Assembly (NCBI GenBank): GCA_037974665.1
Contig: CM075770.1
Coordinates: forward strand, 66,537,850-66,601,849
DNA from: Ehretia macrophylla
Lineage: Eukaryota; Streptophyta; Magnoliopsida; Boraginales; Ehretiaceae
Direction: 5' to 3'
Length of the DNA stretch: 64,000 nucleotides
The notes under the pieces were generated by a model, which was not told the origin of the DNA, did not search any database, and saw only the letters and a program-made list of their open reading frames with translations. A program made the position numbers and the translations under genes. The stretch's first letter is position 1. Each line of letters begins with the position of its first letter. Shown in pieces: positions 24,911 to 37,049 of this stretch.

Positions 24911-25030
24911 AGGGGTGCAAGACGAGCACTTCCCAGGGGGCCACCCATCCTAGTACTACTCTCGCCCAAGCACGCTTAACTTCGGAGTTCTTATGGGATC
25001 CGGTGCATTAGTTCTGCTATGATCTCACCC
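24911..25030 (-). rRNA. 5S rRNA gene copy 17 (about 7 changes)
   Basis: Box A is intact and box C has one change. The G/T balance of the downstream run is altered but a T-run is present. Confidence 0.91.
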
Positions 25031-25586
25031 GTCATGTTGAGGGCACAATTCCTTTATGTGTTAACGGTTCACAGTCCCAGCCAAGAGAGATGGCCCATTC
25101 AGAAGGCCCAGTGGGCTTAATGACAACCCATCCGCTTCAACAACGCAGCTTCCTTGCAAGACGTGATATCGATGTTGCTGGGCCCTCTAATTCCTTGAGA
25201 GTAAGGTGTTCGTCCATTTAATAGCTCACGACGAATGATCCGGGATGGAAAAACAAAGCAAACAAAGAAAAGTGGCCCCGAAACTGATGAAAACTTTAGA
25301 TTTTGGGCTCCCAAAACGGGCACAACGAACGAGCTAGCTGCCCCTGTTGTAGAGCTCTCGGAGAGCTCTGCAACGGTATGCTGTGCACCGCGTAACTCCT
25401 TACAAATAAAAAGTTATGGGCACTGGAGCGACAAAGACCTGGTCAAAAGCCCTACGCCCTCGGTTTGCGGGCCCAGCCTCCACGTGAAGCGAAGTTGTCT
25501 TGCCCAAGGTGCCGTGGGATTCGATAATAGAAATGTGGTGGATAAAGTATCTTGGCAACCCTAACCGGAGCAAAAAAAATTTAAAA

Positions 25587-25706
25587 GGGTGTGCAAGACG
25601 AGGACTTCCTAGGGGGTCACCCATCCTGGTACTACTCTCGCCCAAGCACGCTTAATTTCGGAGTTCTGATGGGATCCGGTGCATTAGTGCTGGTATAATT
25701 GCACCC
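25587..25706 (-). rRNA. 5S rRNA gene copy 18 (about 7 changes)
   Basis: Full length. The 3' end reads CTTGCACAC, so helix I is weakened. One change in box A. Confidence 0.91.
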
Positions 25707-26260
25707 GTCATGTTGAGGGCACAATTCCTTTATGTGTTAACGGTTCCCAGTCTCAACCTAGAGAGATGGCCCATTCAGAAAGCCCAATGGGCATAACAAC
25801 AACCCATCCACTTCGACAATGCAGCATCCTCGAAAGATATGATATCGAGGAATTGTAGGGCCCTCTAATGTCCCGCGAGTAAGGTTGCTGTCGTTTTAAT
25901 AGCTCAGGACGTACGATCGGGGATGAAAAAACAAAGCAAAAGAAGAAAAGTGGCCCGAAATTGATGAAAACGTTCGATTTTGGGCTTCCAAAACGGGCAA
26001 AGCAAGCTGGCTACCCCCGTTGTAGAACTATCGGAGAGCTTTGCAATGCTATGCTATGCGCCGCGTAACTCCTTACGGATCAAAAGTTATGGGCACCGGA
26101 GCGACGGAAACCTGGTCATAAGCCCTACGCCCTCGGTTTGCGGGCCCGGCCTCCACGTGAAGCGAAGTTGTCTTGCCCAAGGTGCCGTGGGATTCGATAA
26201 TAGAAATGTGGTGGATAAAGTATCTTGGCAACTCTAACCAGAGCAAAAAAAATTGAAAAG

Positions 26261-26380
26261 AGGGGGGCAACACGAGTACTTCTCAGAGGGTCACCCATCC
26301 TAGTACTACTCTCGCCCAAGCACGCTTAACTTCAGAGATCTGTTGGGATCCGGTGCATTAGTACTGGTATGATTGCACCC
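26261..26380 (-). rRNA. 5S rRNA gene copy 19 (about 9 changes)
   Basis: Full length; box A is close to consensus. Changes fall in the 3' stem, the GGGAAG region and near nt 38-46. Confidence 0.9.
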
Positions 26381-26938
26381 GTCATGTTGAGGGCACAATT
26401 CTTTTATGTGTTAATGGTTCACAGTCCCAAGCTAGAGAGATGGCCCATTCAGAAGGCCCAATGGGCTTAACGACAACCCATCCACTTCAACAACGCTGTA
26501 TCCTCGCAAGACGTGATATTGACGCGTTGTAGGGCCCTCTAATGTCCTGCGAGTAAGGTTGTTGTACTTTTAACAGCATACGACGTACGATCCGAGATGG
26601 AAAAATAGAGCAAAAGAAGAAAAGTGGCCCGAAATTGATGAAAGCGTCCGATTTTGGGCTCCCAAAATGGGCAAAGCGAGCAAGCTGGCGGCCCCCGTCG
26701 TAGAGCACTCAGAGAGCTTTCCAACGGTATGCTGTGCGGCGCATAACTCCTTACGGATCAAAAGTTATGGGCATCGGAGAGACAGAGACCGGGTCACAAG
26801 CCCTACGCCCTCGGTTTGCTGGCCCAGCCTCCACGTCAAGCGAAGTTGTCTTGTCCAAGGTGCCGTGTGGTTCGATAATGGAAATGTGGTGGATAAAGTA
26901 TCTTGGTAACCCTAACCGGAGCAAAAAAAATTGAAAAG

Positions 26939-27058
26939 GTAGGTGCAGCACGAGGACTTCCCATGGGGTCACCCATCCTAGTACTACTCTCGCCCAAGCA
27001 CGCTTAACTTCGGAGTTCTGTTGGGATCCAGTGTATTAGTGCTGGTATGATCGCACCC
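26939..27058 (-). rRNA. 5S rRNA gene copy 20 (about 6 changes)
   Basis: The internal promoter is essentially intact apart from one change at the box C edge. The downstream spacer shares private variants with the unit of copy 28. Confidence 0.92.
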
Positions 27059-27616
27059 GTCATGTCGACGGCACAATTCCTTTATGTGTTAACGGTTCAC
27101 AGTCGCAGTCTAGAGAGATGGCCCATTCAAAAGGCCCAATGGGCTTAACGACAACCCATCCGCTTCAACAAATGCAGCATCCTAGCAAGACGTGATATCG
27201 ACGCATTGTAGAGCCCTCTAATGTCCCACGAGTAAGGTTGTCATCCTTTTAACAGCTCACGACATACGATCCGGGACGGAATAACAGAGCCAAAGAAGAA
27301 AAGTGGCCGAACCGTGATGAAAACGTTCGAATTGGGGGTCCCAAAACGGGCACAACAAGCAAACTGGGTGCTTCATCGTTGAGCTCTCAGAGAGCTCTGC
27401 AATAGTATGCTGTGCGCCACATAACTCCTTACAGATTAAAAGTTATAGGCACCAGAGCGTCGGAGACCCGGTCACAAGCCCTACGGCCTAGGTTTGCTGG
27501 CCCAGCCTCCACGTGAAGCGAAGTTGTCTTGCCCAAGGTGCATTAGGATTCGATAATAGAACTGTGGTGCATAAAGTATCTTGGCAACCCTAACAAGAGC
27601 AAAAAAAATTGAAAGG

Positions 27617-27770
27617 GGGGGTGCAACACGAGGACTTCCCAGGGGTCACCCATCCTAGTACTACTTTCTCCCATCCTAGTACTACTCTCACCCAACACGC
27701 GGGACATTAGAGGGCTTAACTTTGGAGTTCTGATGGCATCAGGTCCATTAGTGCTGCTATGATCGTCCCC
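27617..27770 (-). pseudogene. 5S rRNA copy 21, disrupted by filler including inverted spacer
   Basis: This copy is 154 nt long instead of 120. Near the junction of box A and the intermediate element it holds a second CATCCTAGTACTAC (duplicated from the same gene) and an 18-base stretch CGCGGGACATTAGAGGGC, which is the exact reverse complement of a conserved spacer motif. The insert looks like templated filler from break repair. The internal control region is split, so the copy cannot be a normal 5S gene. Confidence 0.92.
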
Positions 27771-28328
27771 GTAATGTTCAACCCACAATTCATTTATGTG
27801 TTAACGGTTCACAGTCCCAGCCTAGAGAGATGGCCCATTCAGAAGGCCCAATAGGCTTAATGACAACCCATCCACTTCAACAACGCAGCATCCTCGCAAG
27901 ACGTGATATGAACGCAATGTAGAACCCTCTAATGTCCCGCGAGAAAGGTTGTCGTCCTTTGAACAGCTCACGATGTACGATCCGGGACGGAAAAACAGAG
28001 CAAAAGAAGAAAATTGGCCCGAAACTGATGAAAAAGTTCAATTTTAGGCTCCCAAAAAGGGCAAAGCTAGCAAACTAGCTACCCCCATCATAGAGCTCTC
28101 AGAGAGCTTTGCAACTGTATGCTGTGCGCCGAGTAACTCCTTACGGATCAAAGGTTATGGGCACCGGAGCAACGGAGACCAGGTCACAAGCCCTACACCC
28201 TCGGTTTGCGGGCCCAGCCTCCACGCGAAGCGAAGATGTATTGCCCAAGGTGCCATGGGATTCGACTATAGAAATGTAGTGAAGAAAGTATCTTGGCAGC
28301 CCTAACCAGAGAAAAAAAAATTGACAAA

Positions 28329-28447
28329 GGGGGTGCAATACGAGGACTTCCCAAGGGTCACCCATCCTAGTACTACTCTTACCCAAGCATGCGTAACTTC
28401 GGAGTTCTGATGGGATTCGGTGATTTAGTGCTGCTATGATCGCACGC
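28329..28447 (-). rRNA. 5S rRNA gene copy 22 (119 nt, about 12 changes)
   Basis: Sister of copy 15 with the same unusual 5' region and missing G. Two changes in box A. Probably a pseudogene. Confidence 0.88.
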
Positions 28448-29004
28448 GTCATGTTGAGGGCACAATTACTTTATGTGCTAACGGTTCACAGTTCCAGCGT
28501 AGAGAGATGGCCCATTCAGAAGGCCCAATAGGCTTAACGACAACCCATCCGCTTCAACAACGCAGCATCCTCTCAAAAAAGGGATATAGACGCGTTGTAG
28601 GGCCCCCTAATGTCCTGCGACTAAGGTTATCGTCCTTTGAACAGCTCACGACGAACGATCCGGGATGGAAAAACAGTGCAAAAGAAGAAAAGTGGCCCGA
28701 AACTGATGAAAATGTTTGATTTTGGGCTCCCAAAACGGGCAGAGGGAGAAAGCTGGTTGCCCAAGTCGTAGAGCTCTCGGAGAGCTCTGCAACGGTATGC
28801 TGTGCGCCGCGTAACTCCTTACGATCAAAAGTTATGGGCACCGGAGCGACGGAGACCTGGTCAGAAGCCGTAAGTCCTCGGTTTGTGGGCCCAGCCTCCA
28901 CGTGAAGCGGAGTTGTCTTGCCTAAGGTGCCGTGGGATTCGATAACAGAAATGTGGAGGATAAAGTATCTTGGCAACCCTAACCGGAGCAAAAAAAATTT
29001 AAAG

Positions 29005-29124
29005 TGGGGTGCAAGACGAGGACTTCCCAGGGGGTCACCCATCCTGGTACTACTCTCGCCCAAGGACGCTTTACTTCGGAGTTCTGATGGGATCCAGTGC
29101 ATTAGTACTGGTATGATCGCACTC
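29005..29124 (-). rRNA. 5S rRNA gene copy 23 (about 7 changes)
   Basis: Its spacer resembles that of copy 17 while its gene resembles copy 16, as if a unit between them was lost by recombination. Upstream about 27 bp of spacer are missing, though ATAAAG is kept. Confidence 0.9.
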
Positions 29125-29631
29125 TTCATGTTGAGGACAGAATTCCTTTATGTGTTAACGGTTCACAATCCCAGGCCCAATGGGCTTAACGACAACCCAT
29201 CCGATTTAACAACGCTGCATCCTCGGAAGACATGATATCGACATGTTGTAGGGCCCTCTAATGTCCCGCGAGTTAGGTTGTCGTCCTTTTAACAGCTCAC
29301 GACGTGCGATCCGGGATGAAAAAACAGAGCAAAAGAAGAAAAGTGGCTTGAAACTGAAGAAAACGTTCGATTTTGGGATCCAAAAATGGGCATCGGAGCT
29401 CTCAAAGAGCTTTGCAACGTTATGCTGTGCGCCGCGTAACTCCTTACGGATCAAAAGTTATGGGCATCGGAGCGACGGAGTCCTGGTCACAAGCCCTACG
29501 CTCTCGGTTTGCAGGCCCAACCTCCACGTGAAGCGAAGTTGTCTTGCCCAAGGTGCCGTGGGATTCGATAATTGAAATGTGGTGGATAAAGTATGTTGGC
29601 AACCCAAACCGGAGCAAAAAAAATTGAAATT

Positions 29632-29751
29632 GAGGGTGCAACACGAGGACTTCCCAGGGGGTCACCCATCCTAGTACTACTCTCGCCCAAGGACGCTTAA
29701 CTTCGGAGTTCTAATGGCATCCGGTGCATTAGTGTTGGTATGATCGCACCC
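29632..29751 (-). rRNA. 5S rRNA gene copy 24 (about 4 changes)
   Basis: A good copy: box C and both ends intact. The AAGGACG variant in box A is shared with copies 23, 25, 27, 28 and 33. Downstream T-run present. Confidence 0.93.
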
Positions 29752-30305
29752 GTCATGTTGAGGGCACAATTCTTTTATGTGTTAACGGTTCACAGTCTCA
29801 GCCTAGAGAGATGGCCAATTCAAAAGGCCCAATGGGCTTTACGATAACCCATCCGCTTTAACAACGCAGCATCTCTGCAAGACGTGATATCGATGCTTTG
29901 TAAGGCCCTCTAATATCCCACGAGTAAGGTTGTCGTCCTTTTAACAGCTCACGACGTACGATCTGGGATGAAAAAATAGAGCAAAAAAAGAAAAGTGGCC
30001 TGAAACTGATGAAAATGTTTGATTTTGGGGTCCAAAAATGGGCAAAACAAACTGGCCGCCCCCGTCGTAGAGCTCTCAAAGAGCTTTGCAACAGTATGCT
30101 GTGCGCCGCGTAACTCCTTACGGATCAAAAGTTATGGGCACCGGAGCGACGGAGACCTGGTCACAAGTCCTACGCCCTCGGTTTGAGGTCCCAGCCTCTA
30201 CGTCAAGCGAAGTTGTCTTGCCCAAGGTGCCGTGGGATTCAATAATAGAAATGTGGTCGATAAAGTATCTTGGCAACACTAACCGGAGCAAAAAAAATTG
30301 AAAAT

Positions 30306-30425
30306 GAGGGTACAGCACGAGGACTTCCTTGGGGGTCACCCATCCTTGTAGTAGTCTCGCCCAAGGACGCTTAACTTCGGAGTTCTGATAGCATCCGGTG
30401 CATTAGTGTTGGTATGATCACACCC
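30306..30425 (-). rRNA. 5S rRNA gene copy 25 (about 12 changes)
   Basis: Heavily changed between box C and the intermediate element (CTACTACAAG in the sense strand), so the internal promoter is doubtful. Confidence 0.88.
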
Positions 30426-30959
30426 GTCATGTTGAGGGCACAATTCCTTTCTGTGTTAATGGTTGACAGTCCTAGGCTAGAGAGATGGCCCATTCAGAAG
30501 GCCCAATGGGCTTAACGATAACCCATCCGCTTCAACAACGCCACATCCTCACAAGATGTGATATCAACGCATTGTAGGGCCCTCTAATGTCCCATGAGTA
30601 AGGTTGTCGTCCTTTCAATAGCTCACGACGTACGATCGGGGATGGAAAAACAGAGCAAAAGAAGAAAAGTGGCCCGAAACCGATGAAAACGTTCGATTTT
30701 GGGCTCCCAAATCAGGCATAGCGAGCAAGCTGGCTACCCCTGTCGTAGAGCTCTCGTAGAGCTTTGTAACGGTATGTCATACGCTGTGTAACTCCTTACG
30801 AATCATAAGTTATGGGCACCGGAACGACGGAGACTTGGTCACAAGCTCTACGCCATCGGTTTGCGGGCCTAACCTCCACGTGAAGCGAAGTTGTCTTGGC
30901 CAAGGTGCCGTGGGATTCGATAATAAAAATGTGGAGGATAAAGTATCTTGGCAACCCTA

Positions 30960-31079
30960 ACCGGTGCAACACGAGGACTTCCCAGGGGGTCACCCATCCT
31001 AGTACTACTCTCGCCCATGCTCGCTTAACTTCGGAGTTCTGATGGGATCCAGTGCATTAGTGCTGGTATGATCACACCC
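30960..31079 (-). rRNA. 5S rRNA gene copy 26 (about 5 changes, no T-run terminator)
   Basis: The gene itself is fairly good, but the A-rich stretch that normally follows (minus-strand T-runs) has been removed: the spacer CCCTAACCGG runs straight into TGCAACACG. RNA polymerase III would lack its usual stop signal here and might read into the spacer. Confidence 0.9.
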
Positions 31080-31633
31080 GTCATGTTGAGGGCACAATTC
31101 CATTATGTGTTAACGGTTCACAGTCCCAGGCTAGAGAGATGGCCCATTCAGAAGGCCCAATGGGCTTAACGACAACCCATCAGCTTCAACAATGCTGCAT
31201 CCTCGCAAGATGTGATATTGATGCGTTGTAGGGCCCTCTAATGTCCCGCGAGTTAGGTTGTCGTCCTTTTAGCAGCTCACGACGTACGATCGGGGATGAA
31301 AAAACATCGCAAAAGAAGAAAAGTGGCCCGAAACTGATAAAAATGTTGGATTTTGGGCTCCCAAAACGGGCAAAGCAACCTGGCTGCCCCCGTCGTAGAG
31401 CTCTCGGAGAGCTTTGCAACGGTATGCTGTGCGCCGCGTAACTCCTTACAGATCAAAAATTATGGGCACCGGAGCGACGGAGACCAGGTCACAAGCCCTA
31501 TGCCCTTGGTTTGTTGGCCCAGCCTCCACGTGATGCGAAGTTGTCTTGCGCAAGGTGCAGTGGGATTCGATAATAGAAATGTGGTGGATAAATTATCTTG
31601 GCAACCCTAACCAGAGCAAAAAAAATTGAAAAG

Positions 31634-31753
31634 TGGGGTGCAACACGAGGACTTCCCAGGCGGTCTCCCATCCTAGTACTGCTCTCACCCAAGGACGCTT
31701 AACTTCGGAGTTCTGATGGGATCCGGTGCATTAGTGCTTGTATGATCACACCC
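31634..31753 (-). rRNA. 5S rRNA gene copy 27 (about 7 changes)
   Basis: Full length; two changes in box C and one in box A. The 5' CpG reads CA/TG as expected from deamination. Confidence 0.91.
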
Positions 31754-32311
31754 GTCATTTTGAGGGCACAATTCCTTTATGTGTTAACGGTTCACAGTCC
31801 CAGGCTAGAGAGATGGCCCATTCATAAGGCCAAATGGGCTTAACGACAACCCATCCGCTTCAACAACGCTGCATCCTCGCAAGACGTGATATTGACGCGT
31901 TGTAGGGTCCTCTAATGTCCCGTGAGTAAGGTTGTCGTCCTTTTAACAACTCACGACGTACGATCCGAGATGGAAAAATAGAGCAAAAGAAGAAAAGTGG
32001 CCCGAAATTGATGAAAGCGTCCGATTTTGGGCTCCCAAAATGGGCAAAGCGAGCAAGCTGGCGGCCCCCGGCGTAGAGCACTCAGAGTGCTTTGCTACAG
32101 TATGCTGTGCGGCGCATAACTCCTTACGGATCAAAAGTTATGGGCATCGGAGAGACAGAGACCGGGTCACAAGCCCTACGCCCTCGGTTTGCTGGCCCAG
32201 CCTCCACGTGAAGCGAAGTTTTCTTGCCCAAGGTGCCGTGGGATTCGATAATAGAAATTTGGTGGATAAAGTATCTTGGCAACCCAAACCAGAGCAAAAA
32301 AAATTGAAAAG

Positions 32312-32431
32312 GGGGGTGCAACACGAGTACATCCCAATGGGTGACCCATCCTAGTACTACTCTCGCCCAAGGACGCTTAACTTCGGAGTTCTGATGGGAT
32401 CCAGTGAATTTGTGGTGGTATGATCGCACCC
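32312..32431 (-). rRNA. 5S rRNA gene copy 28 (about 10 changes)
   Basis: Box A has one change. A cluster lies at nt 15-25 and another near box C. Its unit is the duplicate partner of the copy 20 unit, eight repeats away. Confidence 0.9.
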
Positions 32432-32989
32432 TTCATGTTGAGGGCACAATTCCTTTATTTGTTAACGGTTCACAGTCCCAGCCTAGAGAGATGGCCAATT
32501 CAAAAGGCCCAATGGGCTTAAAGATAACCCATCTGCTTCAACAATGCTGTATCCTTGCAAGACATGATATCGACTCGTTGTAGGGCCCTCTAATGTCCCG
32601 CGAGTAAGGTTGTCGTCCTTTTAACAGCTCACGACGTACGATCTGGGATGGAAAAACAGAGAAAAGCAAGAAAAGTGGCCCGAAATTGATGAAAACGTTT
32701 TATTTTGGGCTCCCAAAATGGACAAAGCGAGCAAGCTGGCTGCCCTCGTCGTAGAGCTCTCCGAGAGCTTTCCAACTGTCTGCTTTGCGCCGCGTAACCC
32801 CTTACGGATCAAAAGTTATGGTCACCGGAGCGGCGGAGACCTAGTCAAAAGCCCTACGCCCTCTGTTTGAGGGCCCAGCCTCCACGTGAACCGAAGTTGT
32901 CATGCCCAAGGTGCCGTGGGATTCGATAATAGAAATGTGGTGAATAAAGTATCTTGGCCACCCTAACCGGAGAAAAAAATATTGAAAAG

Positions 32990-33109
32990 GGGGTTGTAAC
33001 ACGAGGACTTCCCAGGGGGTCACCCATCCTAGTACTACTCTCGCCCAAGCACGCTTAACTTCGGAGTTCTGATGGGATCCGGTGCATTAGTGCTGGTAAG
33101 ATCGCACCC
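32990..33109 (-). rRNA. 5S rRNA gene copy 29 (about 3 changes, best copy)
   Basis: Closest to consensus in the window: box A, intermediate element and box C all match. The few changes lie in the end stem and near nt 11. The upstream ATAAAG, GC and -1 C are present and a T-run follows. If any copy here is expressed, this is a good candidate. Confidence 0.94.
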
Positions 33110-33663
33110 GTCATGTTGAGGGCACAATTCCTTTATGTGTTAACGGTTCACTGTCCCAGCCTAGAGAGATGGCCCATTCAGAAGGCCCAATGGGCTTAAC
33201 GACAACCAATCCACTTCAACAACGCAGCATCCTCGCAAGACGTGATATCGACGCGTTGTAGGGCCCTCTAATGTCCCGCGAGAAAGGTTGTCGTTCTTTT
33301 AACAGCTCACAACGTACGATCGGGGATGGAAAAACAGAGCAAAAGAATAAAAGTGGCCCGAAACTGATGAAAATGTTTGATTTTGTGTTCCAAAAACGGG
33401 AAAAACAAGATGGCCGCCCCCGTCGTAGAGCTCTCGGAGAGCATTGCAACGGTATACTGTGGGCCACGTAACTCCTTAATTATCAAAAGTTATGGGCACC
33501 GGTGCGACGGAGACCTGGTCACAAGCCCTACGCCCTCGGTTTGCGGGCCCACCCTCCACGTGAAGCGAAGTTGTCTTGCCCAAGGTGCCATGGGATTCGA
33601 TAATAGAAATATGGTGAATAAAGTATCTTGGTAACCCTAACCGGAGCAAAAAAAATTGAAAAT

Positions 33664-33783
33664 GAGGGTGCAACACGAGGACTTCCCAGGGGGTCACCTA
33701 TCCTAGTACTACTCTCGCCCAAGCACGCTTAACTTCGCAGTTCTGATGGGATTCGGTGCATTAGTGTTGGTGTGATCGCACCC
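33664..33783 (-). rRNA. 5S rRNA gene copy 30 (about 5 changes)
   Basis: Ends and box A intact, one change in box C. Three of the changes are G-to-A in the sense strand. Confidence 0.93.
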
Positions 33784-34341
33784 GTCATGTTGAGGGCACA
33801 ATTCCTTTATGTGTTAACGGTTCACAGTCCCAAGCTAGAGAGATTGCCCATTCAGAAGGCCCAATAGGCTTAACGACAACACATCCGCTTCAACAACGAA
33901 GCATTCTTACAAGACGTGATATCGACTCGTTGTAGGGCCCTCTAATGTCCCGCGAGTAAGGTTGTCGTCCTTTTAATAGCTCACGACGTACGATACGGGA
34001 CGGAAAAACAGAGCAAAAGAAGAAAAATAGCCTGAAATTAATTAAAATGTGCGATTTTGGGCTCCCAACAAGGGCAAAGCGAGCACACTGGTTGTCCCCT
34101 TCGTAGAGCTGTCGGAGAGCTTTACAACGGTATGCTGTGCACCGCGTAACTCCTTACCGATCAAAAGTTATGTGCACCGGAGCGACGGAGACCTGGTCAC
34201 AAGCCCTACGCCCTCGGTTTGTGGTCCCAGCCTCCACGTGAAGCGAAGTTGTCTTGCCCAAGGTGCCGTGGGATTCGATAATAGAATTGTGGTGGATAAA
34301 GTATCTTGGCAACGCTAACCGGTGAAAAAAAAATTGAAAAA

Positions 34342-34461
34342 GAGGGTGAAACGCAACGACTTCCCAGGGGGTCACCCATCCTAGTACTACTCTCGCCCAA
34401 GCACGCTTAACTTCAGAGTTATGATGGGATCCGGTGCATTAGTGTTGGTATAATCGCACCC
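34342..34461 (-). rRNA. 5S rRNA gene copy 31 (about 8 changes)
   Basis: Internal promoter intact; the 3' stem is badly altered (CGTTGCG in place of CTCGTG). Confidence 0.9.
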
Positions 34462-35018
34462 GTTATGTTGAGGACACAATTCCTTTATGTGTTAACGGTT
34501 CACAGTCCTAGGCTAGAGAGACGGCCCATTCAGAAGGCCCAATGGGCTTAACGACAACCCATCCGCTTCAACAACGCCACATCCTCACAAGATGTGATAT
34601 CAACGCATTGTAGGGCCCTCTAATGTCCTGCGAGTAAGGTTGTCGTCCTTTCAATAGCTCACGATGTACGATCGGGGGTGGAAAAACAGAGCAAAAGAAG
34701 AAAAATGGCCCAAAATCGATGAAAACGTTCGATTTTGGGCTCCGAAATCGGGTACAACGAGCAAGCTGGCTGCCCCTGTCGTAGACCTCTCGGAAAGCTC
34801 TGCAACGGTATGCTGTGCGCCGCCTAACTCTTTACGAATCAAAAGTTATGGGCACCAGAGCGACGGAGACCTGGTCACAAGCCCTACGCCCTCGATTTGT
34901 GGGCCCACCCTCCACGTGAAGCGATGTTGTCTTGCCCAAAGTGTCGTGTGATTCGATAATAGAAATGTTGTGGATAAAGTATCTGGGCAACCTTAACCGG
35001 TGCAAAAAAACTTTAAAA

Positions 35019-35138
35019 GGGTGTGCAGGACGAGGACATCCCAGGGGGTCACCCATTCTGGTACTACTCTTGCCTAAGCACGCTTAACTTCAGAGTTCTG
35101 ATGGGATCCGGTGCATTAATGCTGGTATGATCGCATTC
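35019..35138 (-). rRNA. 5S rRNA gene copy 32 (about 12 changes)
   Basis: Diverged at both ends, so helix I would not form well. Its upstream spacer is diverged too. Likely inactive. Confidence 0.88.
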
Positions 35139-35696
35139 GTCATGTTGAGGACACAATTCATTTATGTGTTAACGGTTCACAGTCCCAGGCTAGAGGGATG
35201 GCTCATTCAGAAGGCCCAATGGGCTTAACGACAACCCATCCGCTTCAACAACGCTACATCCTCACAAGATGTGATATCGACACGTTGTAGGGCCCTCTAA
35301 TGTCCCTCGAATAAGGTTGTCCTCCTTTTAACAGCTCACAACATACGATCCGGGACGGAAAAACAGAGCAAAAGAAGAAAAGTGGCTCGAAATAGATGAA
35401 AACGTTCAATTTTGGGCTCCCAAAATGGGCAAAGCAAGCAAGCTAGCTGCCCCCGTCGTAGAGCTCCTATAGAGCTTTGCAATGGTATGCTGTGCGCTGC
35501 GTAACTCCTTACGGATCAAAAGTTATGGGCACCGGAGCGACGGAGACCTAGTCACAAGCCCTACGCCCTCGGTTTGAGGGTCCAGCCTCCACGTGAAGCG
35601 AAGTTGTCTTGCCCAAGGTGCCGTGGGATTCAATAATAGAAATGTGGTGGATAAAGTATCTTGGCTACCCTAACCAGAGCAAAAAAAATTGAAAAT

Positions 35697-35816
35697 GAGG
35701 GTTCAACACGAGGACTTCCCAGGGGGTCACCCATCCTAGTACTACTCTCGCCCAAGGACGCTTAACTTCGGAGTTCTGATGGGATCCGGTGCATTAGCGC
35801 GGGTATGATCGCACCC
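35697..35816 (-). rRNA. 5S rRNA gene copy 33 (about 4 changes)
   Basis: Good copy with box C intact, one change in box A and two near nt 15-20. T-run and ATAAAG-type upstream region present. Confidence 0.93.
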
Positions 35817-36372
35817 GTCATGTTAAGGGCACAATTCCTTTATGAGTTAACGGTTCACAGTCCCAGCCTAGAGAGATGACCCATTTAGAAGGCCCAATGG
35901 GCTTAACGACAACCCATTCGCTTCAACAACGCAACATCCTCGCAAGACATGATATCGACGCGTTGTAGGGCCCTCTAATGTCCCTTGAGTACGGTTGTCG
36001 TCCTTTTAACAGCTCACGACGTATGATCGGGGATGGAAAAACAGAGCAAAAGAAGAAAAGTGGCCCGAAACTGATGAAAATATTCAATTTCGGGCTCCCA
36101 AAACAGGGAAAGCAAGCTGGCAGCCCCCGTCGTAGAGCTCTCGGAGTGCTTTGCAACGGTATGCTGTGCGCCGCGTAACTCCTTACGGATCAAAAGTTAT
36201 GGGCACCGGAGCGACGGAGACCTGGTCACAAGCCCTACGCCCTCGGTTTGCGGGCCCAGCCTCCACGTGAAGCGAAGTTTTCTTGCCCAAGGTGCCGTGG
36301 GATTCGATAATAGAAATTTGGTGGATAAAGTATCTTGGCAACCCTAACCGGAGCAAAAAAAAAATTGAAAAG

Positions 36373-36492
36373 GGGGGTACAACACGAGGACTTCCCATGG
36401 GGTCACCCATTCTAGTACTACTCTCGCCCAAGCACACATAACTTCGGTGTTCTGATGGCATCCGGTGCATTAGTGCTGGTATGATCGCATCC
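36373..36492 (-). rRNA. 5S rRNA gene copy 34 (about 8 changes)
   Basis: Full length; two changes in box A, two in or beside box C. Confidence 0.91.
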
Positions 36493-37049
36493 ATCATGTT
36501 GAGGGCACAATTCCTTTATGTGTTAATTGTTCACAGTCCCAGCCTAGAGAGATGGCCCATTCAAAAGGCCCAAAGGGCTTAACGACAACCCATCCGCTTC
36601 AACAACGCAACATCCTCTCAAGACGTGATATCGACGCGTTGTAGGGCCCTCTAATGTCCCGTGAGTAAGGTTGTCGTCCTTTTAACAGATCACGACGAAC
36701 GATCCGGGATGGAAAAACAGAGCAAAAGAATAAAAGTGGCCCGAAACTGATGAAAATGTTTGATTTTGGGCTCCCAAAATGGGCACAGCGAGCAAGCTGG
36801 CTGCCCCTGTCGTAGAGCTCTCAGAGAGCTCTGCAACGGTATACTGTGCGCCGCATAACTCCTTACGGATCAAAAGTTATGGGCACCGGAGCGACGGAGA
36901 CCTGGTCACAAGCCCTACACCCTCGGTTTGCGGGCCCAACCTCCATGTGAAGCGAAGTTGTCTTGCCCAATGTGCCGTGGGATTCGATAATAGAAATGTG
37001 GTGGATAAAGTATCTTGGCAAACCTAACCGGAGCAAAAAAAATTTAAAT

